A DNA stretch of 64,000 nt from Burkholderia sp. S171 (GCF_009766085.1 NZ_LMUF01000047.1:62001-126000), one strand, 5' to 3'. Positions 1-9,076 are shown, counted from the stretch's first letter. Notes: a model not told the origin generated them from the sequence alone. Made by a program: numbers and translations.

Positions 1-328
1 GCGGCGCAGCGGGCCGGCGTACATTTTCCGATTCCGGTTTAGGCTGGCGCAACGTACTCACGCGGCGAAGCGTTGAAGTGAAACCATCGCGCAGGTTATT
101 CACCGTTTATGTTGAGAACCCTGTGGATAACGTGTCTGGCGGTGATCTAAGCGCTTGATGTGATTCGAATTTGAGGCGGTGACTCGGTTTGGTCAGCGGC
201 GCGGCGGCTGCAGAAAATCCCGCTCGGTCCTGACCTCGACAACGGGAATCACCAGCCCCGTGGTGCCCGACCCGGTGACCTGCATCGAGCACGATGGGAC
301 ACTTGCCGCGCGGGCATCGCCTTCTACA
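1..328. other. left-edge region without a supported gene
   Basis: No gene can be supported here. A short open frame from the left edge ends at a TAG at 40-42 and might be the tail of a gene lying outside the window, but 13 residues are too few to judge. The stretch 96-130 holds two DnaA-box-like sequences in opposite orientation. The rest appears to be leader sequence of the AraC-type gene that follows. Confidence 0.4.
96..130. promoter_or_regulatory. inverted pair of DnaA-box-like 9-mers
   Basis: Positions 122-130 read TGTGGATAA, the exact complement of the consensus DnaA box TTATCCACA. Positions 96-104 read TTATTCACC, one base from the relaxed box TTATNCACA. The two face each other 17 bp apart. 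They lie 13 kb from the rep gene, so they are not obviously part of its origin, and a regulatory or chance occurrence is equally possible. Confidence 0.3.
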
Positions 329-1297
329 ATGGTGTCCATGCCGCCGCCTATTTCCAGACCGACATCCAATCGCCACGCCGAGTTGATTGCCCGTGCGCTG
401 GCTCATGCAGAGCGCCATCTCGACGAGCCGCTGACCGCCGACACGCTCGCCGATTGCGCCGCCATGTCGCGTCATCATTTTCATCGGGTGTTCCGCGCCC
501 ATACGGGCTGCACCGTGGCGAACTACGTGACCTTGCTGCGGCTTCGACGCGCCTGCGCGCTGCTGGTCAGCGGCCACGAGCCGGTATCGGATATTGCATT
601 GACGGTGGGCTACGAGTCCGCGCAGGCACTCGCTAAAGCCATGCGCCGTGATCTCGACACCACGCCAACGGCTGTGCGTCGAGGCGATGTCGATGGCGAC
701 GTCTCCGCGTGGAAAGACATCTTTTCGCGCTGTCACGAACCCGATTTTTCCTCTGTTTTTAAAGGAGCCGATGCTATGCAAGTCTCTCGAATCACCCATT
801 TGCCCGAGGGCATCGTCGCCCTGACTGCCACAGGGCGCGGCATGGTCGACAACAACATGATGCGCGCAGCGCAACAGGCGTTTGGCGAGTTGATGCAGGT
901 GGTGAATGGCGCGAGCCTTCGCGATCAAGTGTCGAGTTATATGAGCGTGGTTCCTGACGACCCCAAAGGTCCTGATGATCCACAGTGCCGTTTTATCGCA
1001 GGGCTGGTGTTCGGTTATTCGATGGCTACAGGCAGCGGGCAGTGCCAGCAACCGGACGGCCTGCCGCTTTCCGGCACGCTGAACTGGCAACCGATCGCGA
1101 GCGGCCGTTACGCGGTGTTCACCCACGTTGGTCCTTATACGACGCTGCATCGCACGTGGAAGGCGGCGTATCGGGACTGGCTGCCGTCCTCGGGCGAACA
1201 GCTTCGTGACGAACCACCGCTGGAGGTCAACCTGAACCGGCCCCAAGTCACGCCTCCGGAAGAACTCCGAACAGAAGTGTGGTTGCCCTTAATGTAG
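329..1297 (+). CDS. AraC-family regulator with GyrI-like effector domain
   Basis: Cytoplasmic transcription regulator of 322 residues. Residues about 15-115 hold the two helix-turn-helix motifs of the AraC family (the first around DEPLTADTLADCAAMSRHHF, the second around VSDIALTVGYESAQALAKAM). From about residue 155 the protein matches the GyrI-like small-molecule-binding fold, with a characteristic ending that contains a GRYAVFTHVGPY segment. This order (DNA-binding part first, effector part last) is that of the Rob/SbmC-like subgroup, which often senses hydrophobic drugs. The frame is open from 179, but I place the start at ATG 329 (or 338), because the homology begins just after it and the upstream codons look random. 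The ligand is unknown and no target gene is obvious beside it. Confidence 0.85.
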   Translation: MVSMPPPISRPTSNRHAELIARALAHAERHLDEPLTADTLADCAAMSRHHFHRVFRAHTGCTVANYVTLLRLRRACALLVSGHEPVSDIALTVGYESAQALAKAMRRDLDTTPTAVRRGDVDGDVSAWKDIFSRCHEPDFSSVFKGADAMQVSRITHLPEGIVALTATGRGMVDNNMMRAAQQAFGELMQVVNGASLRDQVSSYMSVVPDDPKGPDDPQCRFIAGLVFGYSMATGSGQCQQPDGLPLSGTLNWQPIASGRYAVFTHVGPYTTLHRTWKAAYRDWLPSSGEQLRDEPPLEVNLNRPQVTPPEELRTEVWLPLM

Positions 1298-1538
1298 CTG
1301 TGACGAACAGCTTTCGCTCGCGCCGATGAACCTATCGAGGCGTTCAACGGCGCGGCGCCGGTAAACCGGGCTAGAGAACCGCGCGCTCCCGTCACGGGAC
1401 CAGTAAGCCGCCGGTGTTAATATCTGCCGCTCAGATTAAAGCCCCACCCCGCACATATCCGATCCCCGCTGTCCCAAGGCCTGGGCTCGGACGGCCACCC
1501 GAATTTCCACCCAGCACCTTCGTTCGAAGGAACCCGCA

Positions 1539-2174
1539 GTGATCCGATCGCAACCGCCGGCGCATTCCGATGCGTCCGGAGATGACCTGCATCGTCATAT
1601 TGTCGATGCCGTTCATGAGCATGGCTGGTCGGAGCAGGATATTTTCTTGCCGCCGGATCTGACCCTCGCGCTGGCGCTGGAATGCGCGGCGCTCGCGGCG
1701 TCCGGTGAGCTCACCCTGGCGCGTGTCAGCCAGGGCGCAGCGCGATCGCTGCAGCCTGACGTGCGCGGCGACCAGATCAAGTGGCTGGAGGCGGGTCAGT
1801 CGGAGGCGTGCGACCGTTATCTCGCGATCATGGAAACACTGCGCGTTGCGTTGAATCGCGGGCTGTTCCTGGGCCTCGATGAATACGAAAGCCATTTTGC
1901 GTTCTACGCACCGGGCGCCTCATACATGCAGCACCGCGACCGGTTTCGCCACGACGACAGCCGGACCGTGTCCGTGATCGTCTACCTGAATGCGGACTGG
2001 CTGCCCGAGCACGGCGGTGCTTTAAGGCTGCATCCGGAAGGTTTGAGCACGCGGGATATCGCGCCGGTCGGCAGCCGGATCGCGGTGTTTTTATCCGCCG
2101 ACATGCTGCATGAAGTATTGCCCGCGACACGCGACCGCTTGTCGCTCACGGGGTGGTTCAAACGCCGCGCTTGA
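1539..2174 (+). CDS. 2OG-Fe(II) oxygenase, SM-20/prolyl-hydroxylase type
   Basis: A predicted iron- and 2-oxoglutarate-dependent dioxygenase of 211 residues. The double-stranded beta-helix core carries the HxD pair at H132 and D134, a distal histidine at H191, and an arginine at R200 suited to binding the 2-oxoglutarate carboxylate. The spacing fits the SM-20/PHD2-like group, whose bacterial members hydroxylate prolines or other residues in proteins such as EF-Tu. The substrate of this one cannot be read from the sequence. The start is GTG 1539, with AAGGAAC about 9 bases upstream. It stands alone between a regulator and a convergent ATPase gene, so its context is uninformative. Confidence 0.85.
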   Translation: MIRSQPPAHSDASGDDLHRHIVDAVHEHGWSEQDIFLPPDLTLALALECAALAASGELTLARVSQGAARSLQPDVRGDQIKWLEAGQSEACDRYLAIMETLRVALNRGLFLGLDEYESHFAFYAPGASYMQHRDRFRHDDSRTVSVIVYLNADWLPEHGGALRLHPEGLSTRDIAPVGSRIAVFLSADMLHEVLPATRDRLSLTGWFKRRA

Positions 2175-2234
2175 CGCACGCTGCTCGACGACCTGCAGAC
2201 CATGAACCTTGAAAGGCGTTAAAGAACGCGTCCG

Positions 2235-3371
2235 TCAGACCCGGGCGTCCTCACCCAGGGTGCCTTGTTCCCGAATCCACTGCGCAAACGCTTCGTCTTC
2301 GAAGCGATATTCGCCATGTGCAAGTTTGGTCACGATGTTGCCGGCTTGAAGCCTGCGCAACGAATGCGCGGGCGTATTCATAGGTGGCGCCTTGGGCAAG
2401 CCAAGCAAGATCCCTAGTTGCTCGCGCGCGGGCTGGCCATGGAAGTCAGACACCATGCCCTCGGCCATCATGCCGAGCAACGCGCGGTCGGCCGGCAGCA
2501 ATCCGCTCCACTGCCGCTGGAATTGTTCGTGATTAAACACGCGCTCTTTCGTAAATTGCAGCGCGGCGTTGGGACCATCGAATGGATACGTAAGATGCCG
2601 CTCTAGAAAACGCCTGAAAAATTCCGGCGTGCTGTTGAGCTGAGCGAAAGCCGCGACCGCATGTTTCATCGAGAGCTGATGCTTGGCAATGGCGTTGACC
2701 TTCTCCACCATGAACTCAAGGAAATCGCGGCCGAGTAAAGGAAACGGTTCAAGCGGCGCCCAGTTGAAGAACGGCTCGGACGAGCGCCCGAACATGGTTC
2801 GCAGAGTCGGCTCCGAACTGCCGGCAAAGATCACCTTCAGCCGGTCCTTGCGAACGTCCAGCCCCGCACGCAGCGCATGCGCAAAATTCGAGTGGGCCGC
2901 GGCAGCCAGAACTTGCGCTTCGTCTATGATCAGAAGCAACGGCTTCGACTGGGAATCGAACGACTTGAGCGCTTCGGATAAAAGCGTGCCGACATACTTC
3001 TTGTCTTCCGCCGATAATTCCGCCTCGATCGACGCCTCACCGAATGCCGGAATGTTGCCGGTCGCCTTGAGCTTCTTAACCGGGCTTTTAGCGCGTCGTG
3101 CCAGCCTGCCCCACCAATTGGGCTCGATCGCGCCGTAGAGCGCACCTACTAGCGCTCCGGCGGGTTCCTCGTTGTCGTCCCACAGGTTCACGTACGCGGT
3201 CAGGTAACCGCCCTTCGTGGCTGCCGGGATAAGGTCTTTAAGCAGGAATTCAGTCTTGCCCATGCGTCTTCGGGCGAACAGCGTGCGCGCGGACGAAAGA
3301 CCCAGCCCGAAGAGATTCAGATATCCTGCCGCAAGCTCTGGACGAGAAAAATGCCATTGATCGGGTTTCAT
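2235..3371 (-). CDS. AAA/STAND-like ATPase with C-terminal winged-helix-like part
   Basis: A protein of 378 residues with a P-loop (RRRMGKT, residues 34-40) and a Walker B motif (LLLIIDE, residues 145-151) followed by an alanine-rich sensor region. This is the pattern of archaeal-type and STAND ATPases, which act as switches or as ATP-driven partners of nucleic-acid or membrane processes. The last about 90 residues look like a winged helix, with a region running from AREQLGILL to GEYRFEDEAF. The first glycine of the usual P-loop GxxxxGKT is replaced by arginine. Its ATG sits 8 bp from a 42-bp palindrome that must overlap its promoter or ribosome site, which suggests tight or self control. No partner gene is adjacent, and the function is not recognised. 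Confidence 0.8.
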   Translation of the reverse strand: MKPDQWHFSRPELAAGYLNLFGLGLSSARTLFARRRMGKTEFLLKDLIPAATKGGYLTAYVNLWDDNEEPAGALVGALYGAIEPNWWGRLARRAKSPVKKLKATGNIPAFGEASIEAELSAEDKKYVGTLLSEALKSFDSQSKPLLLIIDEAQVLAAAAHSNFAHALRAGLDVRKDRLKVIFAGSSEPTLRTMFGRSSEPFFNWAPLEPFPLLGRDFLEFMVEKVNAIAKHQLSMKHAVAAFAQLNSTPEFFRRFLERHLTYPFDGPNAALQFTKERVFNHEQFQRQWSGLLPADRALLGMMAEGMVSDFHGQPAREQLGILLGLPKAPPMNTPAHSLRRLQAGNIVTKLAHGEYRFEDEAFAQWIREQGTLGEDARV

Positions 3372-3379
3372 GTCTCAAA

Positions 3380-3421
3380 CTATATCATCGGTTTTGATAT
3401 ATATCAAAATCGATGATATAG
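3380..3421. promoter_or_regulatory. 42-bp near-perfect palindrome before the ATPase gene
   Basis: Each half is 21 bases long and the two halves are complementary except for one base pair (position 3391 against 3410). The centre is the AT-only core GATATATATC. It starts 8 bases upstream of the ATPase ATG and ends 18 bases before the stop of the acyl-CoA ligase gene on the same strand. It could be an operator for a dimer or tetramer, or form an RNA hairpin between the two genes. It lacks the GC stem and T-run of an intrinsic terminator. Confidence 0.85.
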
Positions 3422-3439
3422 CCTGATACAGAGCGTCCC

Positions 3440-5002
3440 TCAGGCCGTTTCGGGCCGCCCTTCATCGGCCAAGCGCCTTGCCGCTTCGCGCCTTAAAACC
3501 GCCCGGTCAATCTTGTTGGTCGACGCAAGCGGGAACGCATCGATGAACCAGACTTGCCGTGGATGCTGGTAAGCCGGCGCGTGTTCCAGCGCGAACACTT
3601 TCACTTCCTCCGCGCTCAATTGCGCCCCCGGTTTCAGCACGATAAAGGCAACGGGTTTTGTTCCCTTGATGGCATCGTCGACGGGAATCACGCTCGCTTG
3701 CTGGATCGACGGATGCCGCTCGAGCATCTTTTCTACATCGCCCGGGAAGATGTTTTCTCCACCGGAAACGAACATGTCGTCGCGTCGTCCGATGAACGTA
3801 TAAAAGCCGTTTTCGTCGCGGCGAAATACATCGCCGGTGCGATAGAACCCGTCCGGCGTGATCGGCGTCACGAGGTCCGGGCGGTTGTGATATCCGTTCA
3901 TCAGACCAGGGCTGCGCATCTCCAGTTCGCCTTCACTCGTGAGCTCGCCGTTCGTATCGATAAGACGAAGCTCAACTTGGCCATGTGCCGCGCCGATCGC
4001 GTGCGCAGGCGTAGGCAAGCCCGCGGGATGCGGTCCGAACACGACCGGGCCACCTTCGGTCGTCCCATACGCGTTGATCACCTTCGCGTTCGGCAGCAGC
4101 GCGTGAGTTCGCTCAAGCAACGCGCCGCTGACCGGCGCCGAGCCCATCCGCACATAACGCACCGACGACAAATCCGTGCGCGCGAGCAGTTCATGCTCCT
4201 GCATCATCATGGCGATCATCGGCGGCACGGACGTCAGCCACGTGCAGCGATACGTATCGATAGCGCGAATGTAATTGCGCGCGTTGAAGGCTGGCATCAG
4301 CACGGTCGTCGCGCGGGCGGCCAACGCAAGGAACACCAGCGCGAGCGCATTCATGTGATAAAGCGGCGCGGCGATCAGCACACGTTCACCGCTCAGCGGC
4401 TGCGCTTTCAGGCGCGTCTCGACCACCCAGAGATGACTCGCGTGCGAAAGCACCACGCCCTTGGGCCGCCCCGTGGAACCCGATGTATAGAGGAACAACG
4501 CGGCTTCTTTTTCGTGTGGAACTACTGGCTCAAAGCTCGGGCCCTGCGATTTTGCCGCTGCAATAAACGATTGAAATCCCTTCGCACCATGGGCTTCATC
4601 TTGACCATCGAAAACCATGCGCGGCAAGATCGCAGGCGTGTCGCCTACACGCTGGGAATCAGTGAACACGAGACGTGCGCCGCTATCTGCGATCACGTCC
4701 GCAATCAGCGCCCGCGGGAATTTATAGTTGACCGGCACGGCGACCAGCCCAGCGCGCATGATGCCCAGCATCGTCGCGACATAGTCCGCCGAATTGGCCG
4801 CGAGCAATGCAATGCGCTCGCCGCGGGTGTACTGAGCGGCGAGCGTAAATGCCACTGCGTCGGCGAGCGCATCGAGTTCAGCGAAGGTGTATTGACGCGC
4901 GTTGAAACCATCGTCAAGGCCAATGATGGCCAGTGCATCGGCGCCTCGATCGCCACCCTCGCCGCGTGCAATCAACGCGCCAAGATTCTTCGGGAACGTC
5001 AT
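3440..5002 (-). CDS. acyl-CoA synthetase (AMP-forming)
   Basis: An adenylate-forming acid-CoA ligase of 520 residues. It activates a carboxylic acid with ATP to an acyl-AMP and transfers it to CoA. The P-loop-like motif YTSGSTGRPKGV lies at residues 172-183, an A5 motif reads NAYGTTEGG, and the C-terminal catalytic lysine is in TNKIDRAVLR. All core motifs are intact. It is the last gene of a leftward operon with a transporter, dehydrogenase and thioesterase. Its ATG overlaps the stop of the preceding gene by four bases, so translation is probably coupled. The acid used is not predictable. A medium-chain, aromatic or terpenoid-derived acid is possible. Confidence 0.9.
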   Translation of the reverse strand: MTFPKNLGALIARGEGGDRGADALAIIGLDDGFNARQYTFAELDALADAVAFTLAAQYTRGERIALLAANSADYVATMLGIMRAGLVAVPVNYKFPRALIADVIADSGARLVFTDSQRVGDTPAILPRMVFDGQDEAHGAKGFQSFIAAAKSQGPSFEPVVPHEKEAALFLYTSGSTGRPKGVVLSHASHLWVVETRLKAQPLSGERVLIAAPLYHMNALALVFLALAARATTVLMPAFNARNYIRAIDTYRCTWLTSVPPMIAMMMQEHELLARTDLSSVRYVRMGSAPVSGALLERTHALLPNAKVINAYGTTEGGPVVFGPHPAGLPTPAHAIGAAHGQVELRLIDTNGELTSEGELEMRSPGLMNGYHNRPDLVTPITPDGFYRTGDVFRRDENGFYTFIGRRDDMFVSGGENIFPGDVEKMLERHPSIQQASVIPVDDAIKGTKPVAFIVLKPGAQLSAEEVKVFALEHAPAYQHPRQVWFIDAFPLASTNKIDRAVLRREAARRLADEGRPETA

Positions 5003-5775
5003 GGTATGAATTCCAGCAAGGTATCGAAGCGAGGCAAAGCGACAAGCGATCGTTGCATCTCGATGGACGCAGGGAAACCCGCCGCGTCCGCGCGCTCACC
5101 CACCGATCGCCAGCCGGGCGTATGCACCGTAATGGCGGCATAGCGCGGTCCGTACGCAGCAATGTACTGCGCAGTCGTGCCGAACCGCGCGTCGAAATCC
5201 GCTCGCGTCCAGTACACCAGTTTGAAGCCCGCCTCGAGCTCCCCGAGTTGCACATACGGTTCAGGCGCAACATCGATCAGATGCAGCGCGCTCAACCCCG
5301 CCGCGCCATTCGGATGGCTCTGCCACTCGCTGCGGAAAACGAACTCGGGCGTCAGGTGCTGGCAGAAATAGACGCGACCTCCGTCGAGCTGGCCCGGCTT
5401 CAGCCGCACGGTGGTGAATCGCGCGTCTAGAGTGGGCTCGCCGTCAAGCTCGACCGGCCGCGAGAAGGTCTGCGGCGGCGTAGCGTCAAAACCGGCGTGA
5501 CGCAGGGTATCGAAGGTCGCCACCGGATCGTCGATGCGAAATACGAGGCCATCGGGACCTAGCGGACTCGACACAATCTCCTCGCGCACGGTCTTGCCAT
5601 CGGCAGGCAGGCCGATGAGTTCGAGGTAGTGGTCATCGAACACGATCGCGTGATTGATCGAACCGAGCGTGTGATACCCGCGCGGCGCGACCGTGAAGCC
5701 GAGTTGCTCAAAGGTTTGCTGGGCAGCGTCGGTATCGAAACGCGTGTTGATGACGAGATGGTCGAGCTTCAGCAT
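4999..5775 (-). CDS. glyoxalase-like (VOC-fold) protein
   Basis: A protein of 258 residues whose first half (LDHLVINTRF, then YLELIG) matches the glyoxalase-like group of the vicinal-oxygen-chelate fold. Members act as dioxygenases, isomerases or binding proteins, and the group is often annotated only by fold. The gene overlaps the acyl-CoA ligase downstream by four bases and shares one base with the thioesterase gene upstream, so it belongs firmly to the operon. A step on an intermediate of the imported acid is likely, but no reaction can be assigned. Confidence 0.8.
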   Translation of the reverse strand: MLKLDHLVINTRFDTDAAQQTFEQLGFTVAPRGYHTLGSINHAIVFDDHYLELIGLPADGKTVREEIVSSPLGPDGLVFRIDDPVATFDTLRHAGFDATPPQTFSRPVELDGEPTLDARFTTVRLKPGQLDGGRVYFCQHLTPEFVFRSEWQSHPNGAAGLSALHLIDVAPEPYVQLGELEAGFKLVYWTRADFDARFGTTAQYIAAYGPRYAAITVHTPGWRSVGERADAAGFPASIEMQRSLVALPRFDTLLEFIP

Positions 5776-6200
5776 CAGGGTTTGACCGGCGCCGTTGAAT
5801 AGGCGCCGCGGCCGCTGGCGACAAGCTTGCCGTCCTGGTCGAAGACCTGCGCTTCAGACACGGAAACCTGCGAGCCGAACTTGATCACCTTGCCCTTCAC
5901 CGTCAGGTCGCCCTGCAACGCGGCGCGATGATAGTCCACGCGCAGGTCGATGGTCGGCACGCCCCGTCCGGTCTTCGATACCAGCGCCCAGTCCGCCGCC
6001 AGATCCACCAGCGCGGCGAGAATGCCACCGTGTGTGTAGCCTTTATCCGGATTCACGACCCATTCTTCGCGCCACGTAGCGCGCAGTTCGATCTCGCCCT
6101 CACTCACCGATACCACGCTCAAACCCAGCCATTCGTGAAACGGGCCGCGCCGCAAACGCGCCTCGATATCCTGCGCGCTTGGTAATGTTGCTTCGCTCAT
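5775..6200 (-). CDS. PaaI-family hotdog thioesterase
   Basis: A hotdog-fold acyl-CoA thioesterase of 141 residues. The segment around NPDKGYTHGGILAALVDLA contains the HGG motif and the acidic residue of the PaaI/YdiI group, which hydrolyse aromatic or medium-chain acyl-CoA esters. Inside an operon with an acyl-CoA ligase it would release CoA from stalled or toxic thioesters, or complete the pathway. It shares one base with the glyoxalase-like gene that follows, which indicates coupled translation. Confidence 0.88.
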   Translation of the reverse strand: MSEATLPSAQDIEARLRRGPFHEWLGLSVVSVSEGEIELRATWREEWVVNPDKGYTHGGILAALVDLAADWALVSKTGRGVPTIDLRVDYHRAALQGDLTVKGKVIKFGSQVSVSEAQVFDQDGKLVASGRGAYSTAPVKP

Positions 6201-6232
6201 GATGTTTTCCTTAGCTTATCTAACCAATACAT

Positions 6233-7261
6233 TCAGGGGTTCACCACGACCTTGCCCAGCACTTCGCGGTCGCGGATCAGGCGCAGCCCCTCGGCGGCTT
6301 GTTCCAGCGGCAACGTCCGGTCGATGGCCGGCACCAGCTCTCCCGCCGCAATCTGATCGAGCAGCGCGCGCAGGTTTTCATCGTAGAAACTGTTCGAGCC
6401 GATGATCTTCAGTTCGAAACTCCAGATGTATCGAAGGTCTTCGGCAGGCGCGTGGCCGGCGGTTGCGCCGCACACGAGCAACGTGCCGCCGCGCTTCAGG
6501 CATTTCAGCGACGGCACCCATGTATCGCCGCCGGTGAAATTCACCACCACGTCCACCCCGCCCTCGTAGGTCCGGCGTTGCGGCTTGCCGTACTCGCCGA
6601 TCGCCCACTTCGAGAAGTCCGTGGTTTTGTAGTTAACCGTATGATCCGCGCCGAGCGCTTTCAGTTGCTCGCACTTCTCGTCGCTACCGGCGCAGGCGAT
6701 CACTTCGGCACCCAGTTGCTTCGCGATAAGAATGCACGCCGTGCCCACCCCGCCGCTTGCACCGAGAATCAACACGCGGTCGCCCGCTTTCACGGTCTTG
6801 TGGGTGACCAGCATGCGATGTGCCGTGCCGTACGCTACCGGCAACGCGGACGCGGCGTCGTAGCTCACGGCATCGGGTAACGGGATCAACTGCCCGACCG
6901 ACACCAGGCAGTATTGCGCCATGCCGCCATCAAGCATTTCGCCCATCAGACCTTTCTCGGGATAAAGCGGATTCACGAGCACTCGGTCTCCCGCCTTCCA
7001 GCCCTTCACGCCTTCACCCAACTCCGCGATTTCACCCGCCATGTCGAGGCCGATCACCACCGGAAACGGCACCTTGATTCCCGGCATGCCCTTCACGGTG
7101 AATACATCGTGATAGTTGAACGACGACGCGCGCACGCGGATCACCACATGCCCGGGCGTCGCCTTCGGCACAGGTTTGTCGGTCACCACGTGGAGTTGAT
7201 CGAGGTCGCCGTGCTGGTTCAGCAGGAGTGCCTTCATGGTCGATGGAATGGCTGTTATCAC
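6233..7261 (-). CDS. zinc-type alcohol dehydrogenase / quinone oxidoreductase
   Basis: A medium-chain dehydrogenase/reductase of 342 residues with an N-terminal GroES-like domain and a Rossmann domain marked by ILGASGGVGTACILIAKQLG. It should use NAD(P)H to reduce or oxidise a carbonyl, enone or quinone. The start is GTG 7261, preceded at proper spacing by GGAGAAG; a second possible start is ATG 7237. The gene lies between the transporter genes and the thioesterase in the same leftward operon. The precise substrate is unknown. Confidence 0.88.
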   Translation of the reverse strand: MITAIPSTMKALLLNQHGDLDQLHVVTDKPVPKATPGHVVIRVRASSFNYHDVFTVKGMPGIKVPFPVVIGLDMAGEIAELGEGVKGWKAGDRVLVNPLYPEKGLMGEMLDGGMAQYCLVSVGQLIPLPDAVSYDAASALPVAYGTAHRMLVTHKTVKAGDRVLILGASGGVGTACILIAKQLGAEVIACAGSDEKCEQLKALGADHTVNYKTTDFSKWAIGEYGKPQRRTYEGGVDVVVNFTGGDTWVPSLKCLKRGGTLLVCGATAGHAPAEDLRYIWSFELKIIGSNSFYDENLRALLDQIAAGELVPAIDRTLPLEQAAEGLRLIRDREVLGKVVVNP

Positions 7262-7276
7262 GATGTCTTCTCCACA

Positions 7277-8278
7277 TTATTGGATTGATTTCGATGCGGC
7301 ATACGGGCCGGTATCGAAGAGATCGGCGGGCAGCGTGCCTTTGATCACACCGCCATCCACGAAGATCTGATGCTCGCGCTTCAGGGTCTCCAGGTCGATC
7401 GGCTCGAAGGTCACACGGTTGATATCCGACCAGCGCGCGGCGTACGCTTGCGCGTCCTCAGCGGGCAGATTCGCGCTCTTCTGCAGGATTGCCGCGACGT
7501 CGTTCTGATGCGTCGCGCCCCATTGCAACGCCGTGCGCATGCCCGCGATCAGTTTCGCCACGTCTAGCGGATGCTGGGCAAGGTAATCCGCACGGATCGC
7601 GCTCACGCCTATGTAGGGCGTTGCGTCGGACTTCGTCAGCTTCTTCCATTCAGCGCCAAAACTCCCGAGCCGCTTGACCTTCAGCTCCTTGAGTTGTGCG
7701 ATGGTTACCGAGCGCAACGCAGCGGCATCGACCTGTTTTTGTACGAGGAACTGAGCGAGCCGCGCTTCATTTCCCGGGACGATGGAAAAATCGTTCGCCT
7801 TGATGCCGTCATTGCCTTGCAGCACCGCGGTGGCAATCGCTGCGACCGAACTGCCCGGCGGCGACATACCGACTTTCTTGCCGCGCAAGTCGGCGAGTGA
7901 CTTGATCGGTGAGTCCTCCGGCGCGACGAATTCGACATCGGCTGGTTGAGTCGCGAGCACGATCTTCAACGGCACGCCATCGGCGGCCGTGCTGAATACA
8001 GCGGCCGCCGGCGCGGCAAACGCGAAGTCGATCGCGTTGGCGGCCAATGCGCGATTCGGCGCGTTGACGTCGGAGAAGCGAATGAAGGTGACATCGAGGC
8101 CACGCTGCTGCAGGAATTTTTGTGCTTCGAGCACTGCGCCGAAGCCCAGGCTCACGCCGCTTGTCCAGTAGCCAATGCGTATGGGTTCTGCGTGCGCCGT
8201 TTGCGCGGCACCGAGCATCGCGGTCGTCGCAACGGCGGTCGCAACCGCCACTCGCCTGAAGAGTGAAGTGCCTTTCAT
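7277..8278 (-). CDS. ABC transporter substrate-binding protein (NitT/TauT type)
   Basis: A periplasmic solute-binding protein of 333 residues. The signal peptide has a twin-arginine-free Sec-type core and a likely cleavage after AQTAHA near residue 30. The mature part has the IRIGYWTSG start and two-lobed pattern of the SsuA/TauA/ThiY group, which bind sulfonates, nitrate, taurine or pyrimidine precursors. The permease and ATPase genes lie directly upstream in the operon. The ligand cannot be named, but the downstream ligase and thioesterase suggest a carboxylic acid or a sulfonate that is later converted to an acyl-CoA. Confidence 0.9.
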   Translation of the reverse strand: MKGTSLFRRVAVATAVATTAMLGAAQTAHAEPIRIGYWTSGVSLGFGAVLEAQKFLQQRGLDVTFIRFSDVNAPNRALAANAIDFAFAAPAAAVFSTAADGVPLKIVLATQPADVEFVAPEDSPIKSLADLRGKKVGMSPPGSSVAAIATAVLQGNDGIKANDFSIVPGNEARLAQFLVQKQVDAAALRSVTIAQLKELKVKRLGSFGAEWKKLTKSDATPYIGVSAIRADYLAQHPLDVAKLIAGMRTALQWGATHQNDVAAILQKSANLPAEDAQAYAARWSDINRVTFEPIDLETLKREHQIFVDGGVIKGTLPADLFDTGPYAASKSIQ

Positions 8279-8299
8279 GGTTCCTTGTTCCCCGTTAGA

Positions 8300-9073
8300 T
8301 CAGTCGGTCTTTTTCCAGCGAAACAGGCGGCGCTCGAGTGGCTTCAACACACCCGCTTCGAGCAGCAGCATCAGGACAACGAGTGTGACCGTCCACGCGA
8401 AAACCTGATCGGTCTGCACGAGATCGGCCGCCTGCCGCAAACGGTAGCCAATGCCGTTCGACGACCCGATCGTCTCCGCCACCAGCGACACACGCCAGCC
8501 AAAGCCGAACGCAAGCCGCGCGCCGGCGAAGAAATGCGGAAGGATGGTCGGCAGAAAGATCTTGCGCATGATCTGTGTCTGCGACATGCGAAAACTGCGC
8601 GCGAGCTCGACGTGGTTGCTGTCTACCGTCAGCGCGCCCTGCCATACGTTCGTCAGGATCAGCGGCATTGCCGTCATGAACACCACGAAGATGGTGGTGG
8701 CGTTCGAGATGCCGAACCAGATGATGGCGAACACAGCCCAGATCGCCGACGACACCGTGTTCACAATCGACAGCAACGGCTCGAAGAAATGCGCCACGCG
8801 CGGGTTCGAACCAAGCGCAATGCCGAGAGGCGCACCGGCCGCGGCCGCCAGCAAAAATCCAGCCACGACGCGATACAGCGTGATGCCGAGGTCGTCGAAG
8901 AACGTGCCACTCTGTAGGAGTCCAACAAATGCGTTCGCCACGCGCAGCGGCCCGGGCAATACAAACTGCGGCATGCGCAACGACACGAGCCACCATGCCG
9001 CGAGCAGCAGGACAACGAGCACCACGCGTTGCGCAACGGTTGAAGCAAACGAACTACGCGGAACAGTGGACAT
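8300..9073 (-). CDS. ABC transporter permease (NitT/TauT type)
   Basis: An inner-membrane permease of 257 residues with about six hydrophobic segments and the EAA-like cytoplasmic loop near SFRMSQTQIMRKIFLPTILP. It belongs to the SsuC/TauC-like binding-protein-dependent group. It lies three bases downstream of the ATPase gene and 21 bases upstream of the binding-protein gene, so the three form one importer. Confidence 0.92.
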   Translation of the reverse strand: MSTVPRSSFASTVAQRVVLVVLLLAAWWLVSLRMPQFVLPGPLRVANAFVGLLQSGTFFDDLGITLYRVVAGFLLAAAAGAPLGIALGSNPRVAHFFEPLLSIVNTVSSAIWAVFAIIWFGISNATTIFVVFMTAMPLILTNVWQGALTVDSNHVELARSFRMSQTQIMRKIFLPTILPHFFAGARLAFGFGWRVSLVAETIGSSNGIGYRLRQAADLVQTDQVFAWTVTLVVLMLLLEAGVLKPLERRLFRWKKTD

Positions 9074-9076
9074 GGG

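Noticed and set aside
1..42. Possible 3' end of a gene entering from the left
   Set aside because: Only 13 residues precede the stop, too few to support a gene or a family.
3554..5143. A 529-codon open frame on the plus strand
   Set aside because: It is antisense to the acyl-CoA ligase and VOC genes. Its product is rich in arginine and histidine and matches no fold; high GC keeps such frames open.
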